Shown here: in pieces, positions 60,948 to 64,000 of the stretch
Numbering within the stretch: position 1 is the first letter of the stretch
Layout: every line of letters begins with the position of its first letter
DNA from: Branchiostoma floridae
Taxonomy: Eukaryota > Chordata > Leptocardii > Amphioxiformes > Branchiostomatidae
DNA length: 64,000 nt
Direction: 5' to 3'
Assembly: GCF_000003815.2 (NCBI RefSeq)
Contig: NC_049986.1
Location: forward strand, 6,308,885 to 6,372,884
Notes under the pieces: generated by a model
What the model was told of the DNA's origin: nothing
Database searches by the model: none
Seen by the model: the letters and a program-made list of their open reading frames with translations, nothing else
Made by a program: the position numbers and the translations under genes

Positions 60948-62014
60948 TGCGACGTCCCCACGTATTTCAGCCAGCACGGGGTCCTTTACAGATTGCCGTT
61001 TTTGTCAGCTTAGATACGTTATTCTGTAATCATAGGATTCCCAGCGTGGCAGGTGGTCCGTCCGTTTTCCCATAAGACAGGTGCCACATGGTGAATAATA
61101 CATTAGGGAACGTGTAACTTGTACCAAAACCGCATGAAGCTCTGACAACTTCGATTGATGGCAAGTTCGAACAAGTTCTGAGAGCGCGTTTCACACTATA
61201 GCTATGTCAGCAATTTTATCATATTATTTATCATAAATGTTTGTTTTTTGTTGAGAACATATAGTTCAAAATGTGTGGACAGTATCAGCCGGTCGGCTGA
61301 ACTGATGTCAGACCCGACAGCTTCATACTACGGTACGAAATATGACTGTACAATAAACAATTACGTATTTGTAATTGTAACAGTCTAATCTCAAGAGGAT
61401 ATATGCTTGTACGTTGGTGCCAAATTTCAACTCTTTCGATGAAGAAAATGAGCCTGTTATAAAACCAATGCCATAACTTCTTGCTCTTAGAATAAAGCAC
61501 TTCAATCTTTTTAGTCATATTTTAGTTTACTGACAAAAGCATTGCATTACAAGCGACGAACGTAAGTACTGCGCTTCTTAAAAAGGAAATCGTGACGGAA
61601 AACCCTGAAAATTGAAATAAAAAGGACTAAATCTCGCCTCTACATATTTGTCGTTTCTGTTGCTTACTAATCATTGCTTCGTCTCTGGGTTTCTGCAACA
61701 TCTATTCACCTGATGTAAATTGAACAGGTAATGAGATCTACGAAGACAGACCATAAATAATAACCACCAAATCCAAGCTATCAAATTCCCGTTATGAATG
61801 TGCATTATACGAACTCCATCATGAATTTCATTTGCCTCGCAGTATTTCAATAATCTATCACAGAAATTGGAACGCGATATCAATCTTTTCTAAAGGTCAT
61901 ATGATGGAATATCTGGAACAGACATCAGGAAAGGTTCTGTTTATTTTATAACGAAAGAAGCGTATGTGTCTGACAATTTTTGGATAGAACTTTGATGTAT
62001 TGATGGCAGGATTA
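60948..62014. other. intergenic, nothing recognised
   Basis: No element or gene supported. Confidence 0.45.
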
Positions 62015-62534
62015 GGCCACGGCAAGTAAATTTCATGGATGACATCAGCGCGCTTATTAATTTTTGCATGATTTCAGAAGAAAAAACAAGAATTTTTTTC
62101 CTCTTCGGGGATGGTCAGATAGACCAAAATAGGCAAACATGCTGTGTTGTAGCCCAATAATCATACTTGTAAAAGTGACACAAGGGAGGTAGCCATGACT
62201 ATAGTTGCAGTAGTGAAACTTTTTGGATAGTTGTAAAAGTGCCACCAATAAGTAAGGAAACCATGACTGTAGTTGCCAGCTTGGCATGTGATACCAGTTT
62301 ATCACACTAGCATCACTTTTACTACACTAGTTCACTTCTTTCATACAGGAATAAATGCCTTGTTAACTGTGATGGCACGTTTTGTCACTTAAAATCTTGT
62401 TACGACGTTTATGGTGTCTATTTTGAAAATTTAGCCATCTTGTTTTTTTTACCCATCTGTTTTTTTTTTTGCGCTATCTCTTTATTTTTGCCTTCTGCAT
62501 AGGATGTCATCCACAAAAATTACTTGCTGTGGCC
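62015..62534. mobile_element. PIF/Harbinger-like MITE, uninterrupted copy
   Basis: Ends GGCCACGGCAAGTAAATTTC and TTACTTGCTGTGGCC; flanks TTA and TAA. Both ends carry GGATGACATC or GATGTCATCC. Collinear with the pieces of 50309-52466, so it shows the state before the two insertions. Confidence 0.8.
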
Positions 62535-63580
62535 TAATCGCCATAGAGAGTACATCAGTCAACGGTTGTAGTGCCATATGGTAGTCTGAATAATGGATAA
62601 GGACGTCCATAAGGTAATGAATTGGACCAATTACCAACAGTCCTTAGGAATTAATCAATCACAAAGTACGAGTCCAGCGAAGTACCGATGAGTCGCATAA
62701 AACAGAGAATAGACAGGTGTGAAGAATGCACTTTCAGGGCAATGAACGTAAAAGCGTCAACAGAGTGCAATGATGTCCTCAAGAGTTATGGTCTAGGACA
62801 CCATACCCATTTGGAAATCACTTTTTAGATAAGACCTCCGAATGTAATGTTATTACACCAATTCAGCCGCGAGGCTGCAATCTGTACGACATATGTTGAC
62901 AAGTTGACAAATAAACCATTATTTAATAATTCAACAAAATCTGGACAGATCTGATTTTGTTGGAAAGTTGCAGAGTAGGTCGAAGATTTTCTTTATAATA
63001 ACATAAAATGTATACATAGTTTATTGCAAATTCATGCCCGAGGGCTAATTGCAGGTAATATGAAAGGAGACAAACAAATATTGTAGAACAGTATAGAATG
63101 CGTCTACTCCAGTTTAAAAGCTAAATACAAACATACATTCTCCTGATTTGCCCTGATAGTATGCCGGTCAATAACAGCAACAATAACTCAAAGAAATCGT
63201 TGAATATGTTATGATTAAGTTATTTCTTTGTATTTCGTATAGCACTGAAACATTCAAAAACCAAGAGATGACCTTACTCAATGTGATATCAAACTGCAGA
63301 ACGCAAGGTCAGCATTTTGGCAAGATCCCCAAACAGCGATTCAGATAATCACATATAATGCACCTGCGCGCCAACTTGGAAGACAAAAGACCAGGATCAG
63401 TCGCACAAGTGCGGTTTTTCTCCACCAGATCGCGGAAGAATGCATCTTTAAAGACGTTTATTGGGTAGACATTACCTGGTCAATGGACCATAGGGTCATC
63501 ATAACGCCGTGAGACGCCCATTAAATCTGCTCCAATCTATAAAGCAAATTATTCAGGAGAACGATCGATAGGAAAGCCGG
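62535..63580. other. intergenic, dispersed repeat copy near 63020
   Basis: GTTTATTGCAAATTCATGCC then CGAGGGCTAATTGCAGGTA at 63019-63060 is the third copy of the repeat at 56000. Otherwise nothing supported. Confidence 0.45.
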
Positions 63581-63599
63581 GGCGGGGGAACTTTGTGCT

Positions 63600-64000
63600 G
63601 ACCCGCGGCGGGTACTAGGACTACCCGGGGGAGGGGAGTGGAGCTGCTCCGGGTTAGACCGGTACTTTGATGTCGGTTTGGGCATCGGTCATCAGCTATC
63701 TCATTCTGGCTTACGTTATATCAATGAGATAAAAAAAGATAGGAACTTACACCACAATAGGATATTACACCACAACAGGATATAGAAACCCTCACGTTTT
63801 ACGTAAGGCATGGAAGCTAGCAGTTGGTAGTAGGACTACCCGGGGGGATGGTAGTAAAGCTGCCCAACGTTAGACCGGTACTTTGATGTGGGTTTGGGCA
63901 TCGGTCATCAAGTATCTCATTTTGGCTTACGTTGTATCAATGAGATAAACAAAAGATAGGAACTTAAGGCACAACAGGATACGGACACCCTCACGTTTTA
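63600..64000. repeat. ~215 bp tandem repeat running off the right edge
   Basis: AGGACTACCCGGGG at 63617 and again at 63832; both units share GACCGGTACTTTGATGT, TTTGGGCATCGGTCATCA and ATCAATGAGATAAA. Each unit can fold through TATCTCATT and AATGAGATA. The number of units is unknown. Confidence 0.8.

Overview
The window looks like animal nuclear DNA, most probably from a cephalochordate (amphioxus, Branchiostoma). It holds one large intron-rich gene whose protein resembles human ATP13A1 almost end to end. Introns and intergenic DNA are packed with small inverted-repeat transposons and tRNA- or 5S-derived SINEs. Several tandem arrays sit across exon-intron junctions, a peculiarity that I recall being described for amphioxus. 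The species is an inference; no database search was possible.

Region 1 (about 2.5-34.9 kb, minus strand) is a complete P5A-ATPase gene (ATP13A1/Spf1 family). I could place 27 coding exons. All splice phases agree, the exons total 3522 nt (1173 residues plus stop), and every P-type ATPase motif is in its expected place. Six exon ends (exons 4, 5, 12, 13, 15 and 22) are copied into minisatellites of 49 to about 155 bp per unit, so each array carries many spare donor or acceptor sites. A seventh array (43 bp unit, intron 26) contains no exon sequence. Three runs of N (100, 657 and 147 bases) lie in introns; the first is inside the exon 12 array.

Region 2 (38.4-40.4 kb, minus strand) is the long last exon of a second gene. 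It encodes a degenerate nucleotide-sugar epimerase/dehydratase-like Rossmann domain fused to a GT-A-like glycosyltransferase domain. Its 5' exons were not found.

Region 3 (40.4-64 kb) has no gene I can name. It contains MITEs, four kinds of SINE or SINE fragment, a decayed LINE tail, a 2.3 kb degenerate satellite (with a SINE inserted in it), a three-layer transposon nest including a broken mariner, and a tandem repeat running off the right edge.

Many of the mobile elements can be typed from their ends: hAT-like copies with 8 bp target duplications, a CAGGG-ended group with 5-6 bp duplications, PIF/Harbinger-like copies with TAA or TTA duplications, and pogo/mariner-like copies at TA. The two genes show no functional link: one is an ER-membrane P5A pump/dislocase, the other a probable sugar-transfer protein.
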